Position numbers and translations under genes: made by a program
The notes under the pieces: generated by a model
What the model saw: only the letters and a program-made list of their open reading frames with translations
Databases searched by the model: none
What the model was told of the DNA's origin: nothing
NCBI RefSeq assembly: GCF_014174255.1
Contig: NZ_JABEQJ010000010.1
Span: 62,001-126,000 of the forward strand
Length of the DNA stretch: 64,000 bases
Direction of reading: 5' to 3'
Source of the DNA: Gluconacetobacter sacchari
GTDB taxonomy: Bacteria; Pseudomonadota; Alphaproteobacteria; Acetobacterales; Acetobacteraceae
Shown: positions 11,980 to 20,142 of the stretch, piece by piece
Layout of the letters: every line of letters begins with the position of its first letter
Numbering within the stretch: position 1 is the first letter of the stretch

Positions 11980-12066
11980 CCCAGATGGCGGAATTGGTAG
12001 ACGCGCAGGTTTCAGGTACCTGTGGCCGCAAGGTCGTGGAAGTTCGAGTCTTCTTCTGGGCACCAT
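11980..12066 (+). tRNA. tRNA-Leu (anticodon CAG), copy 1
   Basis: This 87-base tRNA has an encoded CCA tail. The acceptor stem GCCCAGA pairs with TCTGGGC, followed by discriminator A and CCA. The anticodon stem CAGGT/ACCTG holds loop TTCAGGT, anticodon CAG, reading CTG codons. The T-loop is GTTCGAGTC. A long variable arm between anticodon and T arms (GGCCGCAAGGTCGTG) is the class II feature expected of tRNA-Leu. CTG dominates leucine codons in this GC-rich genome, so this is a high-demand tRNA. Confidence 0.96.
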
Positions 12067-12161
12067 CCCTTCTCAAATACCGGTAAATCAAGCTTCTGGC
12101 AGGCATCCGGCCAGTTGGCCGCGCCATGTCGTTGCTTATGCGGAATATGTGAAGACCGGCG

Positions 12162-12190
12162 TTGACCGCCCTGTTCCTTCGGCGTAAATG
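12162..12190 (+). promoter_or_regulatory. Promoter of second tRNA-Leu
   Basis: TTGACC at 12162-12167 and TAAATG at 12185-12190 are 17 bases apart, matching the promoter before copy 1 in spacing and flanks (GTTGACCGCCCT, CCCCTCACCACCCCGGAAAC). Confidence 0.6.
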
Positions 12191-12223
12191 CCCCTCACCA
12201 CCCCGGAAACGGGGGCCTTCTAA

Positions 12224-12310
12224 GCCCAGATGGCGGAATTGGTAGACGCGCAGGTTTCAGGTACCTGTGGCCGCAAGGTCGTGGAAGTTCGAGTCTTCTT
12301 CTGGGCACCA
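12224..12310 (+). tRNA. tRNA-Leu (anticodon CAG), copy 2
   Basis: This copy is identical in sequence to the gene at 11980-12066, including the encoded CCA. It belongs to a tandem duplication of about 244 bases that also carries the promoter and leader. Between the copies (12067-12161) the sequence is unrelated to the flank after copy 2 beyond the first few bases (TCCCT). Confidence 0.96.
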
Positions 12311-12465
12311 TCCCTCTACATGCTGTATCGGACATCGCCCGCCCGGGCTTCTTCCCCCGGGGTTCCGGGCCGTCGCCCGGCGCCCCCTCGCTTATGGCCG
12401 GTTCCGATATTATATGTCCCACAGCGTCACGAGGGCACGCACGCCTGCAACGCGGGGAGCCACGC

Positions 12466-13095
12466 ATGACCGTCACCACGCCCACGATCCATCTGCATCG
12501 CGGCGACCTGCCGGCCGAGGTGACGTTCCACGGCCCGATCGCCGTCGATACCGAGGCCATGGGCCTGAAGCCGCATCGTGACCGCCTGTGCCTGGTGCAG
12601 ATCTCGGCCGGCGACCAGTCCGCCCATCTGGTGCAGATCCTGCCGGGCACGCCCAGCCCCAACCTCGCGCGGCTGATGGCCGATCCCGCCATCACCAAGC
12701 TGATGCACTTCGCGCGCTTCGACGTCGCGATCCTCCAGCACGCGCTCGGCATCACCGTGGCGCCGGTCATCTGCACCAAGATCGCCTCCAAGCTGGTCCG
12801 GACCTTCACCGACCGCCACGGGCTGGCCCAGCTATGCCGCGAACTGCTCGGCGTCGACCTCAGCAAGCAGCAGCAGACCTCCGACTGGGGCGCGCCGGAA
12901 CTGACGGCCGAGCAGTTGGCCTATGCCGCGTCGGACGTGCTCCATCTGCACGCGCTCTGGGCGGTACTGGAGGCCCTGCTGCATCGCGAGGGCAGGCGCG
13001 ACCTGGCCCAGGCCTGCTACGATTTCCTGCCCGCCCGCGCGCGGCTGGACCTGCTGGGATACGAAGATCCGGACATCTTCGCCCACCGGCCATGA
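12466..13095 (+). CDS. rnd: Ribonuclease D family 3'-5' exonuclease
   Basis: This 209-residue DEDDy exonuclease contains the 3'-5' exonuclease domain only, without the C-terminal HRDC domains of E. coli RNase D; this short form is common in alphaproteobacteria. Exo I is AVDTEAMGL with D and E near residue 26. Exo II is MHFARFDVAIL. Exo III is YAASDVLHLHAL with Tyr and Asp. A role in tRNA 3' trimming fits its position directly behind two tRNA genes. ATG 12466 follows GGGGAG by 7 bases; earlier in-frame ATGs have none. Confidence 0.9.
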   Translation: MTVTTPTIHLHRGDLPAEVTFHGPIAVDTEAMGLKPHRDRLCLVQISAGDQSAHLVQILPGTPSPNLARLMADPAITKLMHFARFDVAILQHALGITVAPVICTKIASKLVRTFTDRHGLAQLCRELLGVDLSKQQQTSDWGAPELTAEQLAYAASDVLHLHALWAVLEALLHREGRRDLAQACYDFLPARARLDLLGYEDPDIFAHRP

Positions 13096-13165
13096 GGCTC
13101 CCTTCCCCCTCGCGGTCCATGGTTCCGTTTGACCTGGACCATCGCCATGGCGATACACGGCTGGC

Positions 13166-14191
13166 ATGACCCAATCCGACCATCCCGTCAGCGCGACTCC
13201 CGACACCGACCCGGCCGAGGCCGATATCGCGGCGGCCTGCCGGGTGCTGGCGCGCGAAACCGACGGGCTGATGCAGATGGCGGCCGCCCTGCGCATGCCG
13301 GCGCTGGGCCAGGCCTTCACCCGCACGATCGCCGCCTTCTCGACGCTGGCCGGCCGCGTCGTCGTGACGGGGATCGGCAAATCCGGCCAGATCGGCCGCA
13401 AGATCCAGTCCACCCTGGCCTCGACCGGCACGCCCTCGGTTTTCGTCCATCCCTCCGAAGCCTCGCATGGCGACCTGGGGATGCTCCAGCCGGGCGATGC
13501 CGTGCTGGCCCTGTCCAATTCGGGCGAAACGCCCGAACTGGCCGACATCGTGGCCCATGCGCGGCGTTTCGGCCTGCTGCTGGTCGCCATCACGACACGG
13601 CCCGCCTCGACATTGGCCCGCGCCGCCGACATCCCCCTGATCGTCCCCGACGCGCCCGAGGCCTGCCCGATGGGCCTGGCCCCCACCACATCCTCGACGA
13701 TGCAACTCGCCCTGGGCGACGCGCTGGCGGTGGTGCTGCTGGAGCGGCGGGGCTTCTCGGCGACCGAATTCGGCATCTTCCATCCCGGCGGCCGGCTGGG
13801 CACCCGGCTGCGCCGCGTCGGCGACCTGATGCATCGCGGCGGCGTCATGCCGCTGGGCACGCCCGACACCTCCCTGCGACAGGTCATCATGGAGATGACG
13901 CGCAAGGCCTTCGGCTGCATGGGCGTGGTCGGTGCCGATGGCCGGCTGGCCGGCCTGATCACCGATGGCGACCTGCGCCGTGTCCTGGACCGTGACCTCG
14001 ACCGCACCCGCGCCGCCGACATCATGAATCCCACCCCCCTGACGACCGGGCCGGACGTGCTGGCGGCCGAGGCGCTGCGGCTGATGAATGCCCGCGTCCG
14101 CCCCATTACCAGCCTGTTCGTGCTGGACGGCGACGGGGTGCCGCTCGGCATCCTCCATGTCCACGACCTGCTGCGCGCGGGCGTCGCATGA
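13166..14191 (+). CDS. kdsD: Arabinose-5-phosphate isomerase (KpsF/GutQ family)
   Basis: This enzyme interconverts ribulose-5-phosphate and arabinose-5-phosphate, the first step toward KDO of LPS. It has 341 residues. A SIS sugar-isomerase domain covers about 50-190 (VTGIGKSGQIGRKIQSTLAS, FVHPSEASHGDLGM, LSNSGETPEL). Two CBS domains cover about 220-338 (DLMHRGGVMPL, LAGLITDGDLRRVLDRDLD). It heads a tight operon: its TGA overlaps the ATG of lptC by ATGA. The context of lptC, lptA and lptB fixes the role as KdsD rather than a capsule-specific KpsF. Confidence 0.94.
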   Translation: MTQSDHPVSATPDTDPAEADIAAACRVLARETDGLMQMAAALRMPALGQAFTRTIAAFSTLAGRVVVTGIGKSGQIGRKIQSTLASTGTPSVFVHPSEASHGDLGMLQPGDAVLALSNSGETPELADIVAHARRFGLLLVAITTRPASTLARAADIPLIVPDAPEACPMGLAPTTSSTMQLALGDALAVVLLERRGFSATEFGIFHPGGRLGTRLRRVGDLMHRGGVMPLGTPDTSLRQVIMEMTRKAFGCMGVVGADGRLAGLITDGDLRRVLDRDLDRTRAADIMNPTPLTTGPDVLAAEALRLMNARVRPITSLFVLDGDGVPLGILHVHDLLRAGVA

Positions 14192-14949
14192 GCGAAACGC
14201 CCCCCCGACGCGAGGATTTCGCACGGTCCGCCGACCAGGTCGCCCGGCAGCGGTCGCTGCTGCACAAGGTCGGCCCCGACATCCGGCGGGTCCTGCGTCC
14301 CGGCGACATCGCGCGGCGCCAGCGCATGGTCCGCTGGGCCAAATGGGCGCTGCCCGCGGCCGCCCTGCTGCTCCTGGGCTCGATCGCCGCATGGCCGGCC
14401 ATCGACCGGCTGGTCAACATGCAGCGCGGCGCCCTGCGCGAGATGGAAAGCCTGCACGTCAGCAGCGGCAACATGCTCGGCGCGGTCTATCGGGGGCTCG
14501 ACGACCACGACCGCCCGTTCATGATCACCGCCGACCAGGCACAGCAGCTCACCCAGGACCGCATCAGCCTGACCCGTCCGGCCGCCGACATCCTGACCCA
14601 GGGCGGAGACTGGACGATGGTCAGCGCCGCGCAGGGCGTGTATCTGCAACATGAGCAATTGCTGGACCTGACGCAGGACGTGGCACTCTACCGCGAAGAT
14701 GGCGTGATCCTGACCGGGGTCACCGCGGATATCGATCTCAGGCAGGGGATCATCGCGTCCGACCGCTGGGTCCATGCCGAAGGCCCGTTCGGCGTGCTGG
14801 ACGCGCAGGGAGCCCTGCTGTCCCAGCACGAGGGTGTCGCCCAGTTCCGAGGGCCGGGACGGCTGATTTTGAACGACGATACCCATGCCGGCGCCTCGGC
14901 CGCGCCTCCACCCGCCTCCCCCGCCACCCACCCGGAACCCTCCCGATGA
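14188..14949 (+). CDS. lptC: LPS export system protein LptC
   Basis: This 253-residue bitopic protein tethers the LptBFG transporter to LptA in the periplasm. One membrane segment lies at about residues 50-72 (WALPAAALLLLGSIAAWPA) behind an Arg-rich cytoplasmic stretch. The periplasmic part (about 85-235) has the alternating pattern of the beta-jellyroll, ending in a Pro/Ala tail. Sequence conservation in this family is low, so the call leans on size, topology and the location between kdsD and lptA, with ATGA overlaps on both sides. Confidence 0.88.
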   Translation: MSETPPRREDFARSADQVARQRSLLHKVGPDIRRVLRPGDIARRQRMVRWAKWALPAAALLLLGSIAAWPAIDRLVNMQRGALREMESLHVSSGNMLGAVYRGLDDHDRPFMITADQAQQLTQDRISLTRPAADILTQGGDWTMVSAAQGVYLQHEQLLDLTQDVALYREDGVILTGVTADIDLRQGIIASDRWVHAEGPFGVLDAQGALLSQHEGVAQFRGPGRLILNDDTHAGASAAPPPASPATHPEPSR

Positions 14950-15860
14950 CCGCCTCCGCAAAGGTCGCCTCCGCGCTCCTGCTCCTTGGCGCCGCGTCCT
15001 GCCTGCCCCATCCCGGTGGCGCGCGCGGCCAGGCCATCGACCTGTCGCATGGCGGCCAGATCACCGTCACGGCAGCCGGCGGCTTCGACTGGGACCAGAA
15101 AACCCAGACGGTTACCGCCTATGACCGGGCCCAGGCCGTGCGCGGCAACGTCACCGTGACCGCCGACCGCCTGACGGCCTTCTACCGCAGGAAGGCCCCC
15201 CCGCCAGGATCGCCCGCCCCCCCCTCCCAGAGTACCGACGCCGGATCGGGCGCGAACGAAGTCTACCGCCTTAACGCACTGGGACACGTCCATATTTTTA
15301 CCGACACCGACCAGGCCTGGGGCGACAGGGGCGTCTACGACATCGACCAGGCCGTCATGGTCCTGACCGGCAAGGGACTGAAACTGGTCACGCCGCAGGA
15401 CGTCCTGACAGCCCGCGATTCGATGGAATATTATTCCCAGACCCGCATGTCGGTCGGGCGGGGCGACGCCACCGTCACCACCAATGACGGGCGGCAGATC
15501 CGCGCCGACGTCCTGGTCGGCTACAGCGCGCAATCCTCTCCCCAGCCGGCCGCTCAAGGCAGCCAACCATTGACCGGCTCGGGAAAATTGGAAAAAGTCA
15601 ACGCATTCGGACATGTATTCGTCCGCACACAAACCGAGACGGTGACCGGGGACCGCGGCGTATACGTTCCCGATACCGGAATCGCGCGGATCGTCGGAAA
15701 TGTGCATATTACACGGGGTCAGAACCAGATCAGCGGAGCCGCGGCAATCGTGAACATGCACACCGGGATCGCCACGATGACCGAACACCCTGGCGGGCGG
15801 GTCAGCGGCCTGATCGTCCCCAACGAGGCCAATCCTCCCCCCACCGGAACCCACCAATGA
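14946..15860 (+). CDS. lptA: LPS transport periplasmic protein LptA (OstA-like)
   Basis: This periplasmic bridge protein carries LPS from LptC to LptD. It has 304 residues, longer than E. coli LptA (185). A signal peptide (residues 1-30, LLLLGAASCLPHPGGARGQA) precedes OstA-type beta-jellyroll repeats, seen in AQAVRGNVTVTADRLTAFYR, RLNALGHVHIFTDTDQAWGD and KVNAFGHVFVRTQTETVTGD. A Pro/Ser insert near residue 85 and a low-complexity stretch near 200 explain the extra length. A Cys inside the signal (SCLP) could suggest a lipoprotein but lacks a proper lipobox. Overlaps lptB by ATGA. Confidence 0.9.
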   Translation: MTASAKVASALLLLGAASCLPHPGGARGQAIDLSHGGQITVTAAGGFDWDQKTQTVTAYDRAQAVRGNVTVTADRLTAFYRRKAPPPGSPAPPSQSTDAGSGANEVYRLNALGHVHIFTDTDQAWGDRGVYDIDQAVMVLTGKGLKLVTPQDVLTARDSMEYYSQTRMSVGRGDATVTTNDGRQIRADVLVGYSAQSSPQPAAQGSQPLTGSGKLEKVNAFGHVFVRTQTETVTGDRGVYVPDTGIARIVGNVHITRGQNQISGAAAIVNMHTGIATMTEHPGGRVSGLIVPNEANPPPTGTHQ

Positions 15861-16651
15861 ACGACATTCCTTATGCCCTGTCTGACGAGGCGAAGGACGA
15901 AGTGGGATATGCCCCCTCCTCCAACACCCTCAGCGGACTGATCGCCAGCGGGATCGGGAAGACCTACAAGAAGCGTCCGGTGGTCCGGAACGTGTCGATT
16001 CAGGTCAACCGTGGCGAAGCCGTCGGCCTTCTGGGGCCCAACGGCGCAGGCAAGACCACCAGCTTCTACATGATCGTAGGCCTGGTGCAGCCCGACAGCG
16101 GCTCGATTACCCTCGATGGTACCGACATCACGCGCCTGCCGATGTACCGCCGCGCCCGGCTTGGCATCGGCTACCTGCCACAGGAAGCCAGCATCTTCAG
16201 GGGCCTGAATGTCGAACAGAACATCATGGCGGCGCTGGAAGTCGTGGAAACCGATCCCGACCGGCGGGAGGAGATGCTGACCGGCCTGCTGGGCGAATTC
16301 GGCATTTCCCACCTGCGGCGCGCACCGTCGCTGGCCCTGTCGGGCGGCGAGCGCCGCCGGCTCGAAATCGCCCGCGCCCTGGCCAGCCAGCCGCACTACA
16401 TCCTGCTGGACGAGCCCCTGGCCGGCATCGACCCGATCGCGGTAGGCGAGATTCGCGACCTGGTCTCCCATCTCAAGGATCGCGGGATCGGCGTGCTGAT
16501 TACCGACCATAACGTCCGCGAGACGCTGGAAGTCATCGATCGCGCCTACATCATGCACAGCGGTCAGGTCCTGATGGAGGGCCGCCCCGAGGAAATCGTC
16601 GCCAACGAGGACGTGCGGCGCGTCTATCTGGGAGAAAATTTCTCCCTCTGA
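15857..16651 (+). CDS. lptB: LPS export ABC transporter ATPase LptB
   Basis: This ATPase powers LPS extraction from the inner membrane with LptF and LptG, which are not in this window. It has 264 residues. Walker A is GPNGAGKTT (about residue 55), the signature is LSGGERRRLEIARAL (about 155), Walker B is YILLDEPLAGID, and the His switch is ITDHNVRET. An N-terminal extension of about 25 residues precedes the core. In most proteobacteria rpoN follows directly; here only its last codons remain, beginning about 10 bases after this stop. Confidence 0.96.
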   Translation: MNDIPYALSDEAKDEVGYAPSSNTLSGLIASGIGKTYKKRPVVRNVSIQVNRGEAVGLLGPNGAGKTTSFYMIVGLVQPDSGSITLDGTDITRLPMYRRARLGIGYLPQEASIFRGLNVEQNIMAALEVVETDPDRREEMLTGLLGEFGISHLRRAPSLALSGGERRRLEIARALASQPHYILLDEPLAGIDPIAVGEIRDLVSHLKDRGIGVLITDHNVRETLEVIDRAYIMHSGQVLMEGRPEEIVANEDVRRVYLGENFSL

Positions 16652-16661
16652 CCACCAGCCA

Positions 16662-16861
16662 TTTCGAATCAACCGGCCTACGACATCAAGCTGCTGATCT
16701 CACACGATTACCGGCAGGACATTCTCTCCGACGAAGCAATTGTGAATAAATTAAGAAAGTAAGGAATAGACATCTCCCGCCGAACCGTGGCCAAATACCG
16801 GGATGCGCTGAAGATACCCAATTCGGCGCAGAGAAAACGGGAAAAGGCTTTCGAGGCCTGA
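16662..16861 (+). pseudogene. rpoN: Remnant of rpoN (sigma-54) C-terminus
   Basis: One frame ending at TGA 16859-16861 reads AYDIKLLISHDYRQDILSDE, AIVNKLRK, stop (TAA 16760-16762), GIDISRRTVAKYRDALKIP and NSAQRKREKAFEA. This matches the last 60 or so residues of sigma-54, including the RpoN box (canonical ARRTVAKYRE) that reads the -24 element. The in-frame TAA sits where the family has an acidic residue, and nothing of the other 400 residues is present. The position between lptB and hpf is exactly where rpoN lies in related genomes. Everything from 16652 to 16949 is this remnant plus the hpf leader. Confidence 0.85.
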
Positions 16862-16949
16862 CGCTACGCCCGACGGAATGAGCATTTATGGGCCGTCGGC
16901 ATAGTTCCGTCCGGTTTCGGACGCTCATCTATGCAAGGGGTGATGTCAC

Positions 16950-17543
16950 ATGCAAATCAGTGTCGCTGGCAAACAGATCGACCTCTCCGACGCCTTGAAA
17001 CACCGGGTTACGGGGCATCTTGATCGCCTTGCCGACAAATATTTCGACCGTGCCCTAGAAGCCCAGGTCACATTCAGCCGCGCCCGATCCTTCTTTACCT
17101 GCGATATCAATCTGCATGCAGCGCGCGGCCTGACCCTGCGGGGTGAAGGAGAGGGTACCGACGCCCATGGCGCGTTCGACGATGCTGCCGAACACATGGC
17201 CCGTCGCCTGCGACGCTATCGCGAGCGCGTTAACGACCATCTCCGCACTTTACCCCGCCGCGACACGCCGGAAATGGGACGCAGCTACATCCTGCGACCG
17301 GCCGATGACGCAGAACACGCGACAAATGGCGCGACACGCGAGAACAGCACGCATGCTTACGCAACCATCATCGCCGAACGCACGGCAGAAATCGCGACGT
17401 TGAGCGTAAGCGAGGCCGTGATGCGCCTTGACCTGGCGGCCTCTACCCTCCTGATGTTCCGCAATAGTATCAGTGAACAGATCAACGTTATCTATCGTCG
17501 GCAGGACGGTAATATCGGCTGGCTGGACCCCACCCCTGGCTGA
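16950..17543 (+). CDS. hpf: Ribosome hibernation promoting factor, long form
   Basis: This factor binds the 30S decoding region in stationary phase and drives 100S dimer formation. At 197 residues it is the long type. An S30AE domain occupies about 1-100 (QISVAGKQIDLSDALKHRV, CDINLHAARGLTLRGEG). The C-terminal dimerisation domain occupies about 140-195 (VMRLDLAASTLLMFRNS, QINVIYRRQDGNIGWLDP). The upstream GGGGTGATGTCAC places weak Shine-Dalgarno bases before ATG 16950. In the ancestral cluster it followed rpoN; ptsN, the usual next gene, is absent and a strong terminator follows. Confidence 0.94.
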   Translation: MQISVAGKQIDLSDALKHRVTGHLDRLADKYFDRALEAQVTFSRARSFFTCDINLHAARGLTLRGEGEGTDAHGAFDDAAEHMARRLRRYRERVNDHLRTLPRRDTPEMGRSYILRPADDAEHATNGATRENSTHAYATIIAERTAEIATLSVSEAVMRLDLAASTLLMFRNSISEQINVIYRRQDGNIGWLDPTPG

Positions 17544-17555
17544 AATGGAGCGCCA

Positions 17556-17582
17556 CCAGATGCCGGGGCTCCCGGCATCTGG
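17556..17582. terminator. Bidirectional intrinsic terminator between hpf and DUF1150 gene
   Basis: A perfect 12-bp stem (17556-17567 CCAGATGCCGGG with 17571-17582 CCCGGCATCTGG) and a 3-base loop lie between convergent genes. On the plus strand CTTGTTCTT follows, a moderate T-run serving hpf. The symmetry would also serve the minus-strand gene ending at 17591. Confidence 0.75.
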
Positions 17583-17590
17583 CTTGTTCT

Positions 17591-17854
17591 TCAATGTAGC
17601 AAGGTAGGTATCATCTCGTGCTGCAAGATCGCCTCAATGGCGGTGTCCTGGTCCTCGGTCAACGCCATCGGTGTGCCGTCGGCGGCATGGATGGCAAACG
17701 CCCCCTCTCCCTCGACGATCACCGGCTTGATATAAGCCACTCGCGACACGCCAAGCGCGCGCATCTGGATGTCCGTCAGATGACGAACGTCAGCGGTCAC
17801 CGGCATATGGTCAGCTTGAAGAACGACCTGCCCATTCTGCGTCGTAATTCTCAT
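17591..17854 (-). CDS. DUF1150 family protein
   Basis: A short protein (87 residues) of the alphaproteobacterial DUF1150 family, function unknown. Typical features are RALGVSRVAYIKPV in the middle and GEGAFAIHAADGTPMAL in the C-terminal half. ATG 17854 (MRITTQNGQ) is chosen because GGAGG lies 8 bases upstream; a GTG at 17887 is in frame but lacks such a site. In alphaproteobacteria this family tends to lie beside small heat-shock protein genes, as here, suggesting a shared stress context. Confidence 0.82.
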   Translation of the reverse strand: MRITTQNGQVVLQADHMPVTADVRHLTDIQMRALGVSRVAYIKPVIVEGEGAFAIHAADGTPMALTEDQDTAIEAILQHEMIPTLLH

Positions 17855-17989
17855 GATCCGGTCCTCCATGCGAATGACCTGCGTCACGCGACGATCGTCA
17901 CGCCGGCCAATTCACTTGTCACATTATCGTCTCACAGACGACTGGCCGCGCCGAAACTGAGCCCATGCGCGCCGCGCAGCAGTCAGTGC

Positions 17990-18478
17990 TCAAGCATCCT
18001 CGATTGCCCGCGCGACGCGCTGCGCATGTGCCTTTGGCAGATCGATCTCGGCCGTCGTCGCGCTCGTGCGCCCCTGGGTGATCTCAATCAGCTTGACGCG
18101 GACTTCCGGTTGCGGCCGCACTAGATCAATATGTAGCAGACCATTATCCAGCCACGCTCCGCTGACCTCGATCCCTTCGGCCAAAACGAATGCTTTCTGG
18201 AATTGTCGTGCAGCAATGCCACGATGCAAGAAAACGCGCCCCTGTGTATCGTCAGTCTGGCGCCCACGGATGACAAGCTGGTTGTCTTCCTGGGTAATCT
18301 GGAGATCATCCATCACGAATCCCGCAACCGCGAGCGTAATTCGAAGCGACGTGGCGTTCAGTTGCTCGATATTATAGGGAGGATAGCCATCAGCAGTCCC
18401 TTTTGCGGCACGTTCCAACATCTGTTCCAGATGATCAAACCCCAGAAACATGGGGGATCCAAAAAGTCTTCCCGACAT
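17990..18478 (-). CDS. hsp20: Small heat-shock protein, Hsp20/IbpA type
   Basis: An ATP-independent holdase of 162 residues that keeps unfolding proteins refoldable. The alpha-crystallin domain spans about 35-130 (YNIEQLNATSLRITLAVAGF, LVIRGRQTD, FLHRGIAARQFQKAFVLAEG, LDNGLLHIDLVRP), matching the IbpA/IbpB class. The C-terminal extension carries basic patches but no clear IxI motif. GAGGAGG precedes ATG 18478, and a heat-shock sigma-type promoter is seen at 18541-18568. Confidence 0.93.
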   Translation of the reverse strand: MSGRLFGSPMFLGFDHLEQMLERAAKGTADGYPPYNIEQLNATSLRITLAVAGFVMDDLQITQEDNQLVIRGRQTDDTQGRVFLHRGIAARQFQKAFVLAEGIEVSGAWLDNGLLHIDLVRPQPEVRVKLIEITQGRTSATTAEIDLPKAHAQRVARAIEDA

Positions 18479-18540
18479 AAGGCCTCCTCAACCGAGCGAG
18501 ACGGTCACGCGGACCCATCACCGGCGCCCACGTGGATATG

Positions 18541-18568
18541 ATATGGGATGGGAGCCTGATTTCGCAAG
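18541..18568 (-). promoter_or_regulatory. RpoH (sigma-32) type promoter for hsp20
   Basis: On the minus strand CTTG (18565-18568), 17 bases, then CCCATAT (18541-18547) match the sigma-32 consensus (CTTGAA and CCCCATNT with 13-17 spacing). It directs transcription into hsp20 with a leader of roughly 55 bases, inside the divergent hsp20/def intergenic region. Confidence 0.65.
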
Positions 18569-18637
18569 GCACGTCGCGGCATCCCCAAACAAGCGTACCC
18601 TCTGGCGCGCAGGCGCGAGGATCGCTACATCGCCCCT

Positions 18638-19177
18638 ATGATCAGTCACGACGAAATCGCCGGCACCACCCCCATGCAGATCCTGGTGGCCCCCCAGACC
18701 ATCCTGCGCCAGAAAACACGGCTGGTCCGGCCCGAAGACGAACCTGTACTGCGCGATGCCCTTCCCCGCATGTTTGCCGCGATGTACCAGGCGCCGGGTA
18801 TCGGCTTGGCCGCCCCGCAGGTCGGTCTGGGCCTGCGTTTTGCCATCGTTGACCTGGGCGACGAGCGGCAGCGTGAACCTCTTGTTCTGATCAATCCAGA
18901 AGTGATTGCCGAATCGGAAACCCTCGTCTCACGAGAGGAAGGGTGCCTATCTCTCCCCAACCAGTATGCCGACGTGATCCGCCCCCAGCAGGTACGCATC
19001 CGCTTCCGCGCCCTGGACGGCACAATGCAGGAACTGGAGGCCGACGACCTGCTGGCCACCTGTATCCAGCACGAGATCGATCATCTCGAGGGCATCCTGT
19101 TCGTTGATCATCTCTCGACCTTGAAACGCAACATGATCATGCGCCGCCTCGCAAAGGAACAGCGTCAGAAACGATAA
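18638..19177 (+). CDS. def: Peptide deformylase
   Basis: Removes the formyl group from nascent proteins with a metal ion. It has 179 residues. Motif 1 is [10 protein letters not shown], motif 2 EGCLSLP (metal Cys), motif 3 QHEIDHLEG (two metal His and catalytic Glu). The start at 18638 lacks a clear Shine-Dalgarno sequence; ATG 18674 (MQILVAPQT) would give a more usual N-terminus of 167 residues. It is followed by fmt after 47 bases, pairing deformylation with Met-tRNA formylation. Confidence 0.96.
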   Translation: MISHDEIAGTTPMQILVAPQTILRQKTRLVRPEDEPVLRDALPRMFAAMYQAPGIGLAAPQVGLGLRFAIVDLGDERQREPLVLINPEVIAESETLVSREEGCLSLPNQYADVIRPQQVRIRFRALDGTMQELEADDLLATCIQHEIDHLEGILFVDHLSTLKRNMIMRRLAKEQRQKR

Positions 19178-19224
19178 TCACCGCCTGTCGCTCCCGATGC
19201 ATCCAAACCGAATGGAGTTCCTCT

Positions 19225-20142
19225 ATGCGCCTGGCCTTCATGGGCACTCCGGATTTCGCGGTACCCTCTCTGTTCGCCCTGCACGCGGCGGGACATGAGA
19301 TTGTAGTCGTCTACAGCCAGCCACCCCGGCCGGCTGGACGCGGTCAAGCGATCTGCTTATCGCCTGTCCACCGGGCAGCTGCGGAACTCGGCCTGCCCGT
19401 TCGCGTCCCCGCACGACTACGGATTAATGTGGAGGAACATGCTTTCTTCCATGCCTTGCAACTGGATGCCGCCGTGGTCGCCGCCTATGGGCTGATCCTG
19501 CCGACTGCGATGCTGGACGCTCCCCGCCTGGGGTGCCTCAATATCCATGCCAGTCTGCTACCCCGCTGGCGCGGCGCGGCGCCGATCCAGGCAGCCATCC
19601 TAGCCGGCGACAACCACAGCGGGGTCACAATCATGCGGATGGACGCTGAGTTGGATACAGGCGCCATGCTGCGGTCCGACCGGATTGCACTAACGCCAAC
19701 CACCACCGCAGCCACCCTGCATGACGATCTTGCCATAATGGGGGCACGTCTGATTGTCACCACCCTGGATCAACCCACAACTCCCGCCCAAGCGCAGCCC
19801 GAACAGGGTGTCACATACGCGCCTCGCTTGACGCGCGAGGACGGACGCATCGACTGGTCGCAGGATGCGGCAGCGCTTGATCGGCAGATCAGGGCCCTGA
19901 CTCCGTGGCCTGGCACCTTCACTACCCTGGATGGCCAAGTGATCAAGATCGGCAGCGCCGCGCCTTCTCCGGCCCGTCATCTCGCCCCTCCGGGAACGAT
20001 TCTGGATGATGCGTTGACAGTCGCATGCGGGAAGGGCGCCCTGCGCATTACCCGTCTCCAGCGGCCTGGCCGAAGTATGATGGATACCAATTTATTCCTG
20101 CGTGGTCAGTCCGTACCGGCCGGGACGGTATTGGGATCGTGA
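19225..20142 (+). CDS. fmt: Methionyl-tRNA formyltransferase
   Basis: Formylates initiator Met-tRNA using 10-formyl-tetrahydrofolate. It has 305 residues. The N-terminus [18 protein letters not shown] begins the Rossmann-like catalytic domain. The family signature [18 protein letters not shown] holds the Asn and His of the active site, and the catalytic Asp is in [12 protein letters not shown]-terminal OB-like tRNA-binding domain starts at about residue 210. GGAG lies about 8 bases before ATG. Its stop overlaps the GTG of truA. Confidence 0.96.
   Translation: MRLAFMGTPDFAVPSLFALHAAGHEIVVVYSQPPRPAGRGQAICLSPVHRAAAELGLPVRVPARLRINVEEHAFFHALQLDAAVVAAYGLILPTAMLDAPRLGCLNIHASLLPRWRGAAPIQAAILAGDNHSGVTIMRMDAELDTGAMLRSDRIALTPTTTAATLHDDLAIMGARLIVTTLDQPTTPAQAQPEQGVTYAPRLTREDGRIDWSQDAAALDRQIRALTPWPGTFTTLDGQVIKIGSAAPSPARHLAPPGTILDDALTVACGKGALRITRLQRPGRSMMDTNLFLRGQSVPAGTVLGS

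Noticed and set aside
11930-12187. Short frames crossing the tRNA-Leu genes
   Set aside because: The sequence folds as tRNA and is repeated with its promoter; the frames have no support.
12832-14961. A 709-codon minus-strand frame antisense to kdsD and lptC
   Set aside because: The opposite strand holds recognisable SIS/CBS and LptC genes in an overlapping operon; the antisense product is Ser/Arg/Pro noise.
20025-20138. truA extended to ATG 20025
   Set aside because: The extension lies inside fmt and is not homologous to TruA; GTG 20139 overlaps the fmt stop by GTGA.
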